Assembly: GCA_032716605.1 (NCBI GenBank)
Contig: CM064569.1
Location: forward strand, 12,369,493 to 12,433,492
Reading direction: 5' to 3'
Length of the DNA stretch: 64,000 nucleotides
DNA from: Paralithodes platypus
Taxonomy: Eukaryota > Arthropoda > Malacostraca > Decapoda > Lithodidae
Shown here: positions 33,960 to 45,059 of the stretch, piece after piece
How positions within the stretch are numbered: position 1 is the stretch's first letter
Layout of the letters: each line of letters opens with the position of its first letter
Program-made: the position numbers and the translations under genes
The notes under the pieces: model-generated
Databases searched by the model: none
What the model was told of the DNA's origin: nothing
The model's input: only the letters and a program-made list of their open reading frames with translations

Positions 33960-35460
33960 AGCGGATTAATTATTATTCAATATAGAGAATGAAATAACCG
34001 CGCATGTAATTGATTGTGGATAGGAAGAAGAAGAGAAGCAATGAAGGAGAAGAGGATCAGATGTCAGAAGTGTGTGATTCATTAAGGAGAGTGAATATGG
34101 GTAAAGCATCAGGGATAGATAGAGTGTGTAGCATGATGTTGAACTATGGAGGCAAGGTAATGGTTGAATAAATATGGAAAATGTGTAGATGAGCATCAGA
34201 AAAGGAAACATTACCAGAAGTCTGGAAATTAGGCATAATAGTACCCCCATTGTGAGGGGAAACGGGAGAGAGGAGTGTGCAGTAAAAACAGGGGGATATG
34301 TTTTCTTTACATGTAGGATAATGATTGAGAGAGTAAACAGAGGAGTTAGTAGGTGAGAAATGGTGGGGTTTAGAAGGAAAAAGACTATGTTCTTCTTTAT
34401 TTTTAGTTTGTTCTTTTTTGTTTTCCTTCTTCTGGGAACGGTCGAGCATCAGAGTATCCTCGCCGACCTCACCTTTCTATTGGCTTCCTCTCTCAAGGAA
34501 AAGATATGAGCCAGTAGTAGGAAAGATAGGAAAGACAAGTCTTTTAGATTATAGAGTAAAGAAAGACAAAAAACTTACGTGATTTATTCCCGTTCTCTCA
34601 TCCAACCACACCCTCTCTCACTATACCGCCCACCATCTCCCTCTCTCTACCTCTCACAGACGAATCCCTCCCAGTCCTATTTTCTTCAAGTATTCGTTTA
34701 CAGCTTCAATTCTCTTAAGCATCCTTTCATCCTCAGTTTCTTCTAGTACAATCAAGTAAGCTACTCCCATATCATTACTGCCCTTCTCTTCGTTCCACCT
34801 CTCGTCCCCAATATATTTAATCATCTTTCTCTCTAAAAATGTCCCTTTCTCCCTTATACCTCTGACACTCAATACTGACATACTCAACAGACTTCTCTAC
34901 TCTCGTGCTCCCTACCATACATCCCTCACATATTCTCACTCCACTTTCTTTACGAATTATCTTTTCCTTGATATAGGTTGCGGAGAAATTTCTAGATAAG
35001 GGAAGGAAGTTGTGTGCTGCTTTCTTGAACTTAGAGAAAACCCATGACAGTAGTTATAAAAGGTGTGTGGAGAGTATTGAGCATATACGGAGTAGATAAT
35101 CATTTGCTGAAATGGTGAATAGCATGGATGAAGTTGCATAGGCAAGAGTGCGTGCACAAGATGAATAGAGTGAGGTTTATGATCTGAATGCTGGGTGAAG
35201 CAAGGGTGTGTGATGTCCCCATGGTTGTTCAGTATACACCCTATATATGGGTGGAGTCATGAAATAAACATAAGAAAGAGTAGTGAATATTGAAGTACCC
35301 CTCAAAAGCGAAGGGAGTGAAAAGGAAGTTAAATGTGCTACTACTGTTTGCGTGTAATTTAGTTATGATACATTATAGTGAGTAGGAGTTGCAGAGTTTG
35401 GTAAATATGTTTGGTACTGTGTGTGACAAACAAACCTGAACATTAATGTCGTAATGAATT
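33960..35460 (+). pseudogene. degraded LINE-B copy with an internal insertion
   Basis: Plus-strand sequence parallels LINE-B at 46,800-47,660. GTGAATATGGGTAAAGCATC corresponds to the GKAPGTDG block, GGCATAATAGTACCCCC to the GIIAPLY block, and GTGATGTCCCCATGGTTGTT near 35,208 to CVMSPWLF. From about 34,385 to 34,970 an unrelated segment interrupts it. On the minus strand that segment carries a 77-codon frame ending KRIEAVNEYLKKIGLGGIRL, which I do not recognise but which may be part of another retroelement. Many frame breaks; inactive. Confidence 0.65.
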
Positions 35461-35489
35461 AGTTATGATCTAGGTTCCCTTTTTCTTCT

Positions 35490-36010
35490 GACCTTTCTTG
35501 GAAACATCATATTATCATGCTTGCTAAAACAGCGTCCCTAAAGACATGTGCGCTCAACTTTCTTTTTGGGTTCTTCACCCCCGCACAAGTTCTTGCTCTG
35601 TACAGAAGCACTGTGCGCCCATATATCGAGTATTGTTCGCATGTGTGGGGAGGTTTCATCCATATCTCAATTCTCGAAAGGGTAGATTCAAAAGCATTTC
35701 ATCTCATCAATTCACCTCCTTTTACTAATTTGCTACAATTTCTTTCTACCCGCCGCAATGCTGCTTTTCTCTCTCTCAATCTTGTACTGCTATTACAATA
35801 ATCAATGTTCTTCAGAGCTTTCTCAGTGTATACCTCCTCCCTTATGGAGAGTTGGGGGCACACGCCTTTCAACACATTCCCAACCCTATTCTGTCCAGCT
35901 CTCTAAACCAAAAGTGAACTGATTTTCCCAGGCATTATTCAACTTGAAATAAGCTCTGGAACTCTCTCCCTTAATCTATCTTTCCCTCATCCTGTGAATT
36001 AAAAACCGCC
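35490..36010 (+). pseudogene. LINE-A fragment: RT C-terminus
   Basis: Encodes FFTPAQVLALYRSTVRPYIE, YCSHVWGGFIHISILERVDS and LLQFLSTRRNAAFLSLN, parallel to the LINE-A C-terminus near 48.4-48.8 kb on the minus strand. Breaks occur after 35,801. It is truncated at both ends. Confidence 0.75.
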
Positions 36011-36735
36011 TTAAAGGGCATAGCTCATACAAAATCCCATTCCATTTTATCACTGTCTATAGCATGTTAAAGCATAATTGAAACTGCACTGTTGTCTTAG
36101 TTTGCCTTTAATTTTTATCTAAAAATAGTAAACAAAGCCGTGTAAGATATTTCAAGCTTTAGGAGCTTGATGGCAAAACCCTGTCGCCTCTCTCTTTTGT
36201 GTGTGAGTGAGAAACTTGACTGCGGAAATTAAATTTGCTTTGATATTGCCTATATTTAACTTACCCTGGTGTATTTTGTACATGATGAAAGAAAGTGAAG
36301 GCAGTATTTGATATATATATATCACATGAGTGAAAAATGTGTCTATCCTAAAGTATCTATCAATACAATTATTCATATTTTGGTGTCGTTAAGCATAAAT
36401 AAATATGTATTGGCAGCTCTATCTATATGGCAACACTAGTGTTCATTCTAACTGTAGACAAGTACTTTCCTACTATAACAGTGTATGGCCAACATGTCAA
36501 AATATTCCATCTTTATTTTCACTTTCACAGTGCATTATTCGATAGCTTGCCATTATTTCTACATTTCATTATTAAACTTATGCTGCTCATACAATTTCTC
36601 ATGCTCCTCTTTTAGATATCTGTCCATCTTTGTACTGCTTTTACAGCTTGGAGTACTTAACAGAGATGCTGTGAATCAAAATGGTGGCCAGTGACCTGAC
36701 TCATGAAACTCTTTGACCAATTGTGTTGTGCTATG
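36011..36735. other. no recognisable feature
   Basis: AT-rich DNA between a LINE-A fragment and the second P-like element; short open frames only. Confidence 0.45.
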
Positions 36736-36994
36736 GGTATCCCCAGGGTCCAGAGAATATAGGGTCAACCCACGGCTGAGAGAAAACGCATCGTCTTGTG
36801 CGCATGAGGTCAGTTTCACCACAGTGGGAACAGAGGCTAGGGGTCAGGGGGAGGTCGGTCAGTTCATTCACTTTGAGAACTCGATCACGAACATACGAGG
36901 TGAAGCAAATCGAGTGTTTATTTTGCTTGTGCGTGGTATAATAATTTAGTGGAAATGTGACTGCTAAGATATTTTAATTGTGTAGCTTACAATC

Positions 36995-37283
36995 ATGCCA
37001 AACAATTGTTCAGTGTATGGTTGTTTTTCAACCCACAGGCATAAGGGACTTATTTCTGTTCACGGTTTTCCTAAAAATTAAGAGATACAAAAGAAGTGGG
37101 TCAACCTATGCAAAAGGCAAGATCATATAAATGTAAACAATGCAGTATTATGCAGTTTACATTTTGAACCTAGTGCGTTTGAGAGACATTTGAAATACGA
37201 ACTACTGAACCTACCAGTACCAAAGACACTCGTAAGACTGAAGGAAGGTTCACTCCCAACACTTCAGTTACCTACAACACAAG
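36995..37283 (+). pseudogene. THAP zinc-domain first exon with one in-frame stop
   Basis: Translation from the ATG at 36,995 starts MPNNCSVYGCFSTHRHKG (C-x4-C) and continues ISVHGFPKN. A TAA stop follows at 37,079-37,081, then EIQKKWVNLCKRQDHINV with the conserved tryptophan, VLCSLHFEPSAFE with the C-x2-H pair, and a VPKTLVRLKEGSLPTL tail in the place of the AVPTIF motif. The spacing is that of a complete THAP DNA-binding domain of about 90 residues. A GTAAGG donor follows at 37,284. It is probably the 5' exon of a P-element-type transposase, given its place just inside matching terminal repeats; a captured host THAP gene is the alternative. Only the stop breaks it. Confidence 0.8.
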
Positions 37284-37489
37284 GTAAGGATTTTCAACAG
37301 TATGATACTATTCTTGAAGCACAGGGTAATATTCCATTTGTGTTATGTGCGTGTGTTTATGCATAGGAGAGTATTAAATTGGATATGGATTGTGTTGTTA
37401 TGCACGTGCATGCGCAAAATGTGTGTGTGTGTGTGTTTGTGTAGTCTATATTGTTTTTACAGTTTCATTGACAAGCGGCACAATACTGT

Positions 37490-37511
37490 GGGATATAAAT
37501 ATTATATATAT

Positions 37512-37557
<46 letters not shown>

Positions 37558-37644
37558 ATTATATATCTAGTATATGGTATATATAATATATATATTACCA
37601 AATAAGACACCAAATAAAAAAAAAATACATATATAATTATAGGC

Positions 37645-37684
<40 letters not shown>

Positions 37685-37705
37685 TGTATATATATATATA
37701 CTACA

Positions 37706-37757
<52 letters not shown>
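37490..37757. repeat. AT microsatellites
   Basis: Several long (AT)n and (TA)n tracts in the intron after the THAP exon. The Penelope element appears to have landed in this tract, since AT repeats also follow its other end (41,322-41,349). Confidence 0.9.
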
Positions 37758-37761
<4 letters not shown>

Positions 37762-39113
37762 TAGTATAGCCAGGTAATAGATTCTCTTTTAAACAAACGA
37801 GGTTAAAGGCAACAGCAGTTTCAGCATTCAAGATTTTATTGTTACAGCTTTCAATAGTTCTAACAATTTTCCTCTGGGGTTCAGAGATGAGGTACAACAG
37901 GTTAGCAAAATTCATGGTGGATCCAACGTTTCACAAGTAAACATCTTGCATCTTCAGGGAATGGACAGGTAATGATTAGAATAAGGACAAAGCAACATAT
38001 TTATACAAAATTCGAGGATCAAGAATAGGTAGGTGGGCGGAGCTACTGGGTGTGGGGTGGCTGTTCATTGGTGGAAGGCAGTCTATTCGTGAGACGGGCA
38101 CTAAATCTTATCGGTGGTTGGTTGTTGGCTGTGGGTGGCTGTGATTGGTTGGTGTTGTCAGTTGTGTGCTGAGCGCGGAAAGGTAAGGGAGGGGGGCACA
38201 GGGCGAGAGGAAGCTGGGGCAGTATGCCTGTAGCGCTTGCCTGAAGGAAGAATTTGAAGGTCTTGTGTTTGGTTGTTGATGCTGGGGTTGAGCGTTTGGA
38301 TGTATAGAGCTTCTAAAATAGCTAGTCTTCTGGGGTCTGATTCTTTGTCGAGTATGGTAGTTTGTTTGTCTAGGTCGGCGTGAGTTAGGGCAAGATGGTG
38401 GGGGGCTTGATAGTGATCTTTTATAGCGCCAGATTGAAGGTGGAGGGTTAGTCGACGGGAAAGGTGAGTCTGTGTCATTCCAACATAGGATAGGGGTCCA
38501 CAGTCCCCAGAGGTGCAAATATGCTGGTATATCACATGATCGTCTTTCGGTTGGTTGGTGGAAATGGGGCGGTTACGGAGGACAAGGTTGGAGGTCTTAG
38601 GAGATTTGTAGTATATAATGAGTTTTATTTTATTGTCAGGGTTGGTGGGGAGGACGTTTTTGTGAATTATTTCTTTCATAATGGATTCGTCTGTTGTGTG
38701 GTCGGAAGATATGTAGTTTCTGTAGAAAAATGTAATGTCATTGGCCGGGTTGGTGCTAGGGGGGTCTTGTTTGTACCAGTTGTCTAGGTGGTGGTTGATG
38801 GCATTGGTGACGTCAGTGTTGGAATACCCATTGTTGACTAGGACCTGGGTGAGCCTTTCCAATTCATTGTGTGTGTCATTCCAGGTGGTGCAATGGGTGA
38901 GGGCTCTCCTGACATAGGCGGCGATGGTGGACTGATGGTATCGTTTAGGGCATTCACTTTCCCCATTAAGACATTGGCCATTGTTAGTAGGTTTGGTGTA
39001 CACTGTAGTTTTGAAGCCGTGGTCGTGGAGGGAGACAAGGAGGTCGAGGAAGGGTAGATGTCCATCGGTGGTTTCTTCGTATGTGAAGTTGAGTCCGGAG
39101 GCGGCCATGAAGC
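37758..39113 (-). pseudogene. Penelope-like element, 5'-truncated copy in inverted orientation
   Basis: On the minus strand this repeats the last 1.3 kb of the neighbouring plus-strand Penelope element: the end of the reverse transcriptase (MAASGLNFTYEETTDGHLPF), the linker, the GIY-YIG-like endonuclease (SYVGMTQTHLSRRLTLHLQ) and the 3' region. The frame is open from 39,113 to about 38,215, where an indel changes the C-terminus. It begins abruptly within the RT at 39,113, directly against the plus-strand copy. Such inverted, truncated partial copies are typical of Penelope insertions. Confidence 0.85.
37921..37957 (-). ncRNA. hammerhead-ribozyme-like motif, inverted Penelope copy
   Basis: The exact reverse complement of the motif at 41,144-41,180, in the same relative place of the inverted copy. 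Confidence 0.4.
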
Positions 39114-41316
39114 CGCCAAAACCAGGGGATCCCACCAAAGCAAGCTCCTCAACAAACACCACTTCAAAGCCGCTAAACAAGTTAAAGAGAACCCCAACAT
39201 CATCATCCGACGAGCTGATAAGGCCTCCTGCCTTGTGATACACGGAGGAGAAGAATACCTACAGAAAATGGACGACATTCTTAGTGATAAAAACAAATTC
39301 AAAAGGATCACTCGCAATCCTACTGACGAAATAAAAAGGAAAGCCAACACCACCATCACTGCTATCAACGCCAAAGCCGATGGCGTACACCTGAAGAAAC
39401 TCATCGGCGAATTCACCCCAGGTTATGCTTACGGTACTATAAAAACCCACAAACCCGGGAACCCCCTCCGCCCCATCATATCACAGATCCCTACTGCTAC
39501 CTACCAGACCGCCAAAGCCCTGAACAAACTCCTCACCCCGTTTGTTCCTCGGCAATACAACCTCAACTCTGCTTATGACTTCCTAGAAATTCTACGAGAT
39601 GCCCCCCCTGCTAACGACCACATCATCGCCTCCCTCGACGTAGAGAGTTTGTTTACCAACGTGCCCGTTGACAAGACCATAGATTTTATCCTACGTCGAG
39701 TTTACCACTGCCCTAATACGCCCCCCCTGGACATCCCGGAGAAGGCCCTGAAGACGCTCTTGGAACTATGTACCAAGGAGTCCCCTTTCCTCTGCCCCCG
39801 CGGGAATATGTACCAGCAAATCGACGGTGTGGCGATGGGAAGCCCCCTGGGGGTCCTGTTCGCCAATTTCTTCATGGGAACTATCGAAGAGGAACTCCTG
39901 GCTGCCCACCGGCCCACTGTCTACTGCAGGTACATCGATGATATCTTCGTGCGGGTGAAGGACCTGGGCGAACTCAGGGACCTCCAGCAGCGCTTCATGG
40001 CCGCCTCCGGACTCAACTTCACATACGAAGAAACCACCGATGGACATCTACCCTTCCTCGACCTCCTTGTCTCCCTCCACGACCACGGCTTCACGGTGTA
40101 CAGTGTACACCAAAGCTACTAACAATGGCCAATGTCTTAATGGGGAAAGTGAATGCCCTAAACGATACCATCAGTCCACCATCACCGCCTATGTCAGGAG
40201 AGCCCTCACCCATTGCACCACCTGGAATGACACACACAATGAATTGGAAAGGCTCACCCAGGTCCTAGTCAACAATGGGTATTCCAACACTGACGTCACC
40301 AATGCCATCAACCACCACCTAGAAAAATGGTACAAACAAGACCCCCCTAGCACCAACCCGGCCAATGACATTACATTTTTCTACAGAAACTACATATCTT
40401 CCGACCACACAACAGACGAATCCATTATGAAAGAAATAATTCACAAAAATGTCCTCCCCACCAACCCTGACAATAAAATAAAACTCATTATTTACTACAA
40501 ATCTCCTAAGACCTCCAACCTTGTCCTCCGTAACCGCCCCATTTCCACCAACCAACCGAAAGACGATCATGTGATATACCAGCATATTTGCACCTCTGGG
40601 GACTGTGGACCCCTATCCTATGTTGGAATGACACAGACTCGCCTTTCCCGTCGACTAACCCTCCACCTTCAATCTGGCGCTATAAAAGATCACTATCAAG
40701 CCCCCCACCATCTTGCCCTAACTCGCGCCGACCTAGACAAACAAACTACAATACTCAACAAAGAATCAGACCCCAGAAGACTAGCTATTTTAGAAGCTCT
40801 ATACATCCAAACGCTCAACCCCAGCATCAACAACCAAACACAAGACCTTCAAATTCTTCCTTCAGGCAAGCGCTACAGGCATACTGCCCCCTTCCTCTCG
40901 CCCTGTGCCCCCCTCCCTTACCTTTCCGCTCAGCACACAACTGACAACACCAACCAATCACAGCCACCCACAGCCAACAACCAACCACCGATAAGATTTA
41001 GTGCCCGTCTCGCGAATAGACTGCCTTCCACCAATGAACAGCCACCCCACACCCAGTAGCTCCGCCCACCTACCTATTCTTGATCCTCGAATTTTGTATA
41101 AATATGTTGCTTTGTCCTTATTCTATCATTACCTGTCCATTCCCTGAAGATGCAAGATGTTTACTTGTGAAACGTTGGATCCACCATGAATTTTGCTAAC
41201 CTGTTGTACCTCATCTCTGAACCCCAGAGGAAAATTGTTAGAACTATTGAAAGCTGTAACAATAAAATCTTGAATGCTGAAACTGCTGTTGCCTTTAACC
41301 TTGTTTATTTAAAAGA

Positions 41317-41321
<5 letters not shown>
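39114..41321 (+). pseudogene. Penelope-like retroelement: reverse transcriptase and GIY-YIG endonuclease
   Basis: One frame from 39,114 to about 40,095 encodes a Penelope-type reverse transcriptase lacking its N-terminus: RRADKASCLVIHGGEEYL, GTIKTHKPGNPLRPIIS, ASLDVESLFTNVPVDKTI (first catalytic Asp), QIDGVAMGSPLGVLFANFF and VYCRYIDDIFVRVKDLG (YIDD catalytic pair). A one-base insertion near 40,095 (against the minus-strand copy) shifts the frame. Coding then continues to 41,059 with the linker and a GIY-YIG-like domain (CGPLSYVGMTQTRLSRRL, about 40,607). The 3' region includes a hammerhead-like motif at 41,144-41,180 and ends in AT repeat at 41,322. Penelope elements use telomerase-related RTs and the GIY-YIG nuclease for integration. 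The truncated start and frameshift make this copy inactive. It is notably less AT-rich than its surroundings. Confidence 0.9.
41144..41180 (+). ncRNA. hammerhead-ribozyme-like motif in the Penelope 3' region
   Basis: CTGAAGA (41,144-41,150) fits the hammerhead core CUGANGA. A stem GCAAG/CTTGT (41,152-41,156 and 41,164-41,168) follows, then GAAAC (41,169-41,173). The next bases ACGT are self-complementary, as in minimal hammerheads thought to act as dimers, and GGA (41,177-41,179) can pair with TCC just before the core (41,141-41,143) as stem I. Penelope-like elements are known to carry such ribozymes. One unpaired T (41,151) and a 3-bp stem I make activity uncertain. Confidence 0.45.
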
Positions 41322-41349
<28 letters not shown>

Positions 41350-41352
<3 letters not shown>

Positions 41353-43545
41353 GCCTATATATATACATTTTGTATTGATTCACTTGCTAGTCATGAGAAT
41401 ATTACAAGCGTCTTCTGCTCCTATATTATTGAATAACTTATCTAACTTATTAAACGTTCGTTTGAGAAGAGGTGACAGATTCCTCATACATTTTAAGTTA
41501 GTATTATTCATTAACAGTATATATTTATACTGTGTTGGGTTATGCTTGTAGTAATGAGAAATATATATCTATTCCTTAACTGTACAATATCCTCATTTTG
41601 ACATATAAACAACAAATGATATTCGTCCCCCACCACATTCTCATTACATTTAGTACATACCCTGTCTTCTCTATCAATATTTCTGTGTCTACCAGTATTA
41701 ACTGGTAATTTATTATTACTTGCTCTCAGCTTACTTATAGCTAGTCTCTCTCCCTTATCCAATTTCACAAGTTAATCCTCCATACTGAAGACAAATGTAT
41801 AAGTTCTATAGCTACTACAAATGGCCCTACTTGACAAATTACTATTCCATTTTGTTATCCATTGATCTTTAAGCTGTTGTTCTATTGCCAATCTGAACCA
41901 GGCTAGGGTTATTACATTGTGTGACAACCAGACTCCAGACATCCCACAGTCATTACAAATACTGTTTACACAATTCAACCAAGGTGAAGTATAAACACCA
42001 ACCTGATCCAAATGTAACAAACACTTGTACATTATATAACTTAACTTACCGTACTTGTTTTACCAGTAATTAATCTCACCCAGTAACCGATCATTGAACA
42101 CTTAATATTTATGTCTATAGGATATTCACCAAGTTCACCATACAACATGTCATTACTAGTATACTTATGAACATGTAATGTATGCTTTAAAAACCTCAAA
42201 TGAAGCTGTTCTAATTTTCTAATAACATAATGTCCCCATACCTCAGCAGCATACAGTACAACATAACTGGTCTAACCATTGCTTTAAACAATTCCAGCTG
42301 TATATCAACTGGTAAATTAATTGTTCTGCATTTACTAATCAATGAATACATAGCCCTTGTAGCTTGCTGTTTACTAATCAATGAATACATAGCCCTTGTA
42401 GCTTGCTGTTTACTAATCAATGAATACATAGCCCTTGTAGCTTGCTGTTTACTAATCAATGAATACATAGCCCTTGTAGCTTGCTGTTTACTAATCAATG
42501 AATACATAGCCCTTGTAGCTTGCTGTTTACTAATCAATGAATACATAGCCCTTGTAGCTTGCTGTTTACTAATCAATGAATACATAGCCCTTGTAGCTTG
42601 CTGTTTACTAATCAATGAATACATAGCCCTTGTAGCTTGCTGTTTACTAATCAATGAATACATAGCCCTTGTAGCTTGCTGTTTACTAATCAATGAATAC
42701 ATAGCCCTTGTAGCTTGCTGTTTACTAATCAATGAATACATAGCCCTTGTAGCTTGCTGTTTACTAATCAATGAATACATAGCCCTTGTAGCTTGTTGTT
42801 TACTAATCAATGAATACATAGCCCTTGTAGCTTGCTGTTTACTAATCAATGAATACATAGCCCTTGTAGCTTGTTGTTTACTAATCAATGAATACATAGC
42901 CCTTGTAGCTTGCTGTTTACTAATCAATGAATACATAGCCCTTGTAGCTTGTTGTGTACTAATCAATGAATACATAGCCCTTGTAGCTTGCTGTTTACTA
43001 ATCAATGAATACATAGCCCTTGTAGCTTGCTGTTTACTAATCAATGAATACATAGCCCTTGTAGCTTGCTGTTTACTAATCAATGAATTCATAGCCCTTG
43101 TAGCTTGCTGTTTATTAATCAATGAATACATAGCCCTTGTAGCTTGCTGTTTACTAATCAATGAATACATAGCCCTTGTAGCTTGTTGTTTACTAATCAA
43201 TGAATACATAGCCCTTGTAGCTTGCTGTTTACTAATCAATGAATACATAGCCCTTGTAGCTTGCTGTTTACTAATCAATGAATACATAGCCCTTGTAGCT
43301 TGCTGTTTACTAATCAATGAATACATAGCCCTTGTAGCTTGCTGTTTACTAATCAATGAATACATAGCCCTTGTAGCTTGCTGTTTACTAATCAATGAAT
43401 ACATAGCCCTTGTAGCTTGCTGTTTACTAATCAATGAATACATAGCCCTTGTAGCTTGCTGTTTACTAATCAATGAATACATAGCCCTTGTAGCTTGTTG
43501 TTTACTAATCAATGAATACATAGCCCTTGTAGCTTGTTGTTTTAA
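41350..43545 (-). pseudogene. LINE-E: C-terminal part of a non-LTR retrotransposon ORF, with an internal repeat expansion
   Basis: Minus-strand coding, from right to left: the repeated unit AMYSLISKQQATR (see the array), then NLPVDIQLELFKAMVRPVML (thumb-like segment with the usual xxPVxLY sequence). Next is SPWLNCVNSICNDCGMSGVW (about 41,970), then LDKGERLAISKLRASNNKLP and TGRHRNIDREDRVCTKC continuing to DEYHLLFIC (about 41,600-41,690). This last part is the Cys/His-rich C-terminal domain (C-x2-C, H, C) of many invertebrate LINEs. Frameshifts and stops separate these parts, so it is a dead fragment. The 5' boundary coincides with the end of the array at 43,539-43,545. Confidence 0.75.
42331..43539. 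repeat. 39-bp coding-phase tandem array, 31 units without indels
   Basis: Thirty-one head-to-tail units of exactly 39 bp (TTTACTAATCAATGAATACA then TAGCCCTTGTAGCTTGCTG), 1209 bp in all. On the minus strand each unit encodes 13 residues of the LINE-E frame. Units differ only by rare substitutions, such as C to T in the last GCTG and single changes near 42,957, 43,088 and 43,114. Both strands stay open because the period is a multiple of three. Confidence 0.97.
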
Positions 43546-43589
43546 TTATAATTCTAATGTGGGTGTGATAATTTGGCAGCTGGTAATAT

Positions 43590-43649
43590 GACAGTAGAAA
43601 CAATCATCAGCTTAACATGGGCAAGGTAGAATTCAAAAGCGCGCGCGCG

Positions 43650-43697
<48 letters not shown>

Positions 43698-43911
43698 GTA
43701 AAATGCAGTGCGTGTGTGTGTGTGTATGACGTTAGGAAAACTATTCTGCTTAACATTGACAGCTAGAATTAACCCCAACCCACACACACACATGCACACA
43801 CAGTTTATAAAATGTAGTGACTGTGTGTATGACGTTAGGAAAATATTCAGCTTAACATTGACAAGCTAGAAACTAACCCCAACCCACACACACACATGAG
43901 TTTGTAATATG

Positions 43912-43948
<37 letters not shown>

Positions 43949-44140
43949 GTGAGTGTGCGTAAGTGTATGTGCGTGCGTGTGTGTGTGTGTGTGTGTGTGA
44001 GTGAGTGAGTGTGCATAAGTATGTGTGTGTGTGTCCCTTCTACTTGGCGGAAAATTCATAGGGCATTAAACAGATTTATCAGCTTAACATTGACAAGCTA
44101 GAATGCAACACACACACTCATGGTTTGTAAAATGCAGTCC
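43590..44140. repeat. degenerate tandem repeat of about 120 bp with CA/GT microsatellites
   Basis: Three to four units share CAGCTTAACATTGACAAGCT, AACCCCAACCCACACAC, TTTGTAAAATGCAGT and GTATGACGTTAGGAAAA. CA and GT tracts inside them have expanded by different amounts (about 43,640-43,693 and 43,913-44,033). A CT microsatellite lies at 44,382-44,415. Confidence 0.75.
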
Positions 44141-44379
44141 TTTTGTCATGATAAAGGTAAGCAAGATACGCATACACAAACACTCATTCCCACTATCCCA
44201 TACACACATACACTCACAGATTCTCACTCAAATCAACACACACACACACATCACCGCTTGTCCACACACACAAACACTAGTCTGTGTGCGTGTTTGTGTG
44301 TATGTCCGTTCCTTCACTAATGACATTATAATATGCCCTTCCTTAGGAATAAGTAGCCCCTAATCAGGTATCAACCACT

Positions 44380-44420
<41 letters not shown>

Positions 44421-44894
44421 GAAGTTAATGTAAGCACTTTCTTGGTGTAGCCTATAGCCTATATGTTATTCATTGGTATGCTCGCTATCATCCATAATAA
44501 ATTACCTCATATTTATTGTAAAATATACTAAGCTTGATATATTTTAAGGTTTTCTTTTGTCCTGTAACATTAAATAAGATTCTATATACACGCATAGTTC
44601 AATATATCACAAAAACAAGATGTCTTATATGAGGGGTTCAGGCAGAGCGTGGAGACTGTGACGTCACTCATTCACAGGTACCTGCCCGTGGGTTGACCCT
44701 ATATTCTCTGAACCCTGCTGGTACCCCAATGCCCTAATACACGTCACGATGGGCTCGGAAATGCCTCTCGCCACCACCGTCCAAAACACTAATTTATTTA
44801 TATTTACATTTATAAGAAACTCGGACGACTATTATTGCACTTAATATGAAGTATACTGTACACTAACATTTATGATAATGAGAATACCTGACCC

Positions 44895-45055
44895 CATTCG
44901 TTAAACCCTTTAAGCTCCGTGTATCCAGATATTTGTATTAACGTACCTCTAATTTGGTTTTCACTCTTTCAACCATGGGAGTGGGACACTTGTTACAGAC
45001 AGTTTTGCCTCTTGTCTTCTTCATAACAACAAAAATAAAACAAAAATAAAAGGAA
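44895..45055 (+). mobile_element. LINE-A 3' UTR fragment
   Basis: Contains CTTTAAGCTCCGTGTATCCA and TTTTGCCTCTTGTCTTCTTC, followed by an A-rich tail (AACAAAAATAAAACAAAAAT). Matches the LINE-A end at 30,735-30,870. Confidence 0.65.
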
Positions 45056-45059
45056 TGTG

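Larger units (their letters stand above)
36744..44717 (+). mobile_element. second P-element-like transposon, defined by matching ends, filled with other elements
   Basis: Bases 36,744-36,775 (starting CAGGGTCCAGAGAATATAGG) return in reverse at 44,686-44,717 with one mismatch over 32 bp. Candidate 8-bp duplications are GGTATCCC (36,736-36,743, directly adjacent) and GGTACCCC (44,720-44,727, two bases out), one mismatch. CTGTGACGT, the subterminal word of the first P-like element, recurs at 44,656-44,664. A THAP first exon lies 220 bp inside the left end. No transposase body was found. The interior is taken up by AT microsatellites, a Penelope element, LINE-E and CA-rich repeats. The THAP exon plus CA-type termini support a P-superfamily origin by inference. 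Confidence 0.7.

Noticed and set aside
11187..43539. Arrays at 11,187, 32,081 and 42,331 as possible CRISPR arrays
   Set aside because: The units are contiguous without variable spacers, there are no cas genes, and the DNA is eukaryotic.
42230..43591. 453-codon plus-strand open frame of a 13-residue repeat
   Set aside because: It is the complement of the 39-bp array. The minus strand continues into recognisable LINE-E sequence and the plus strand does not.
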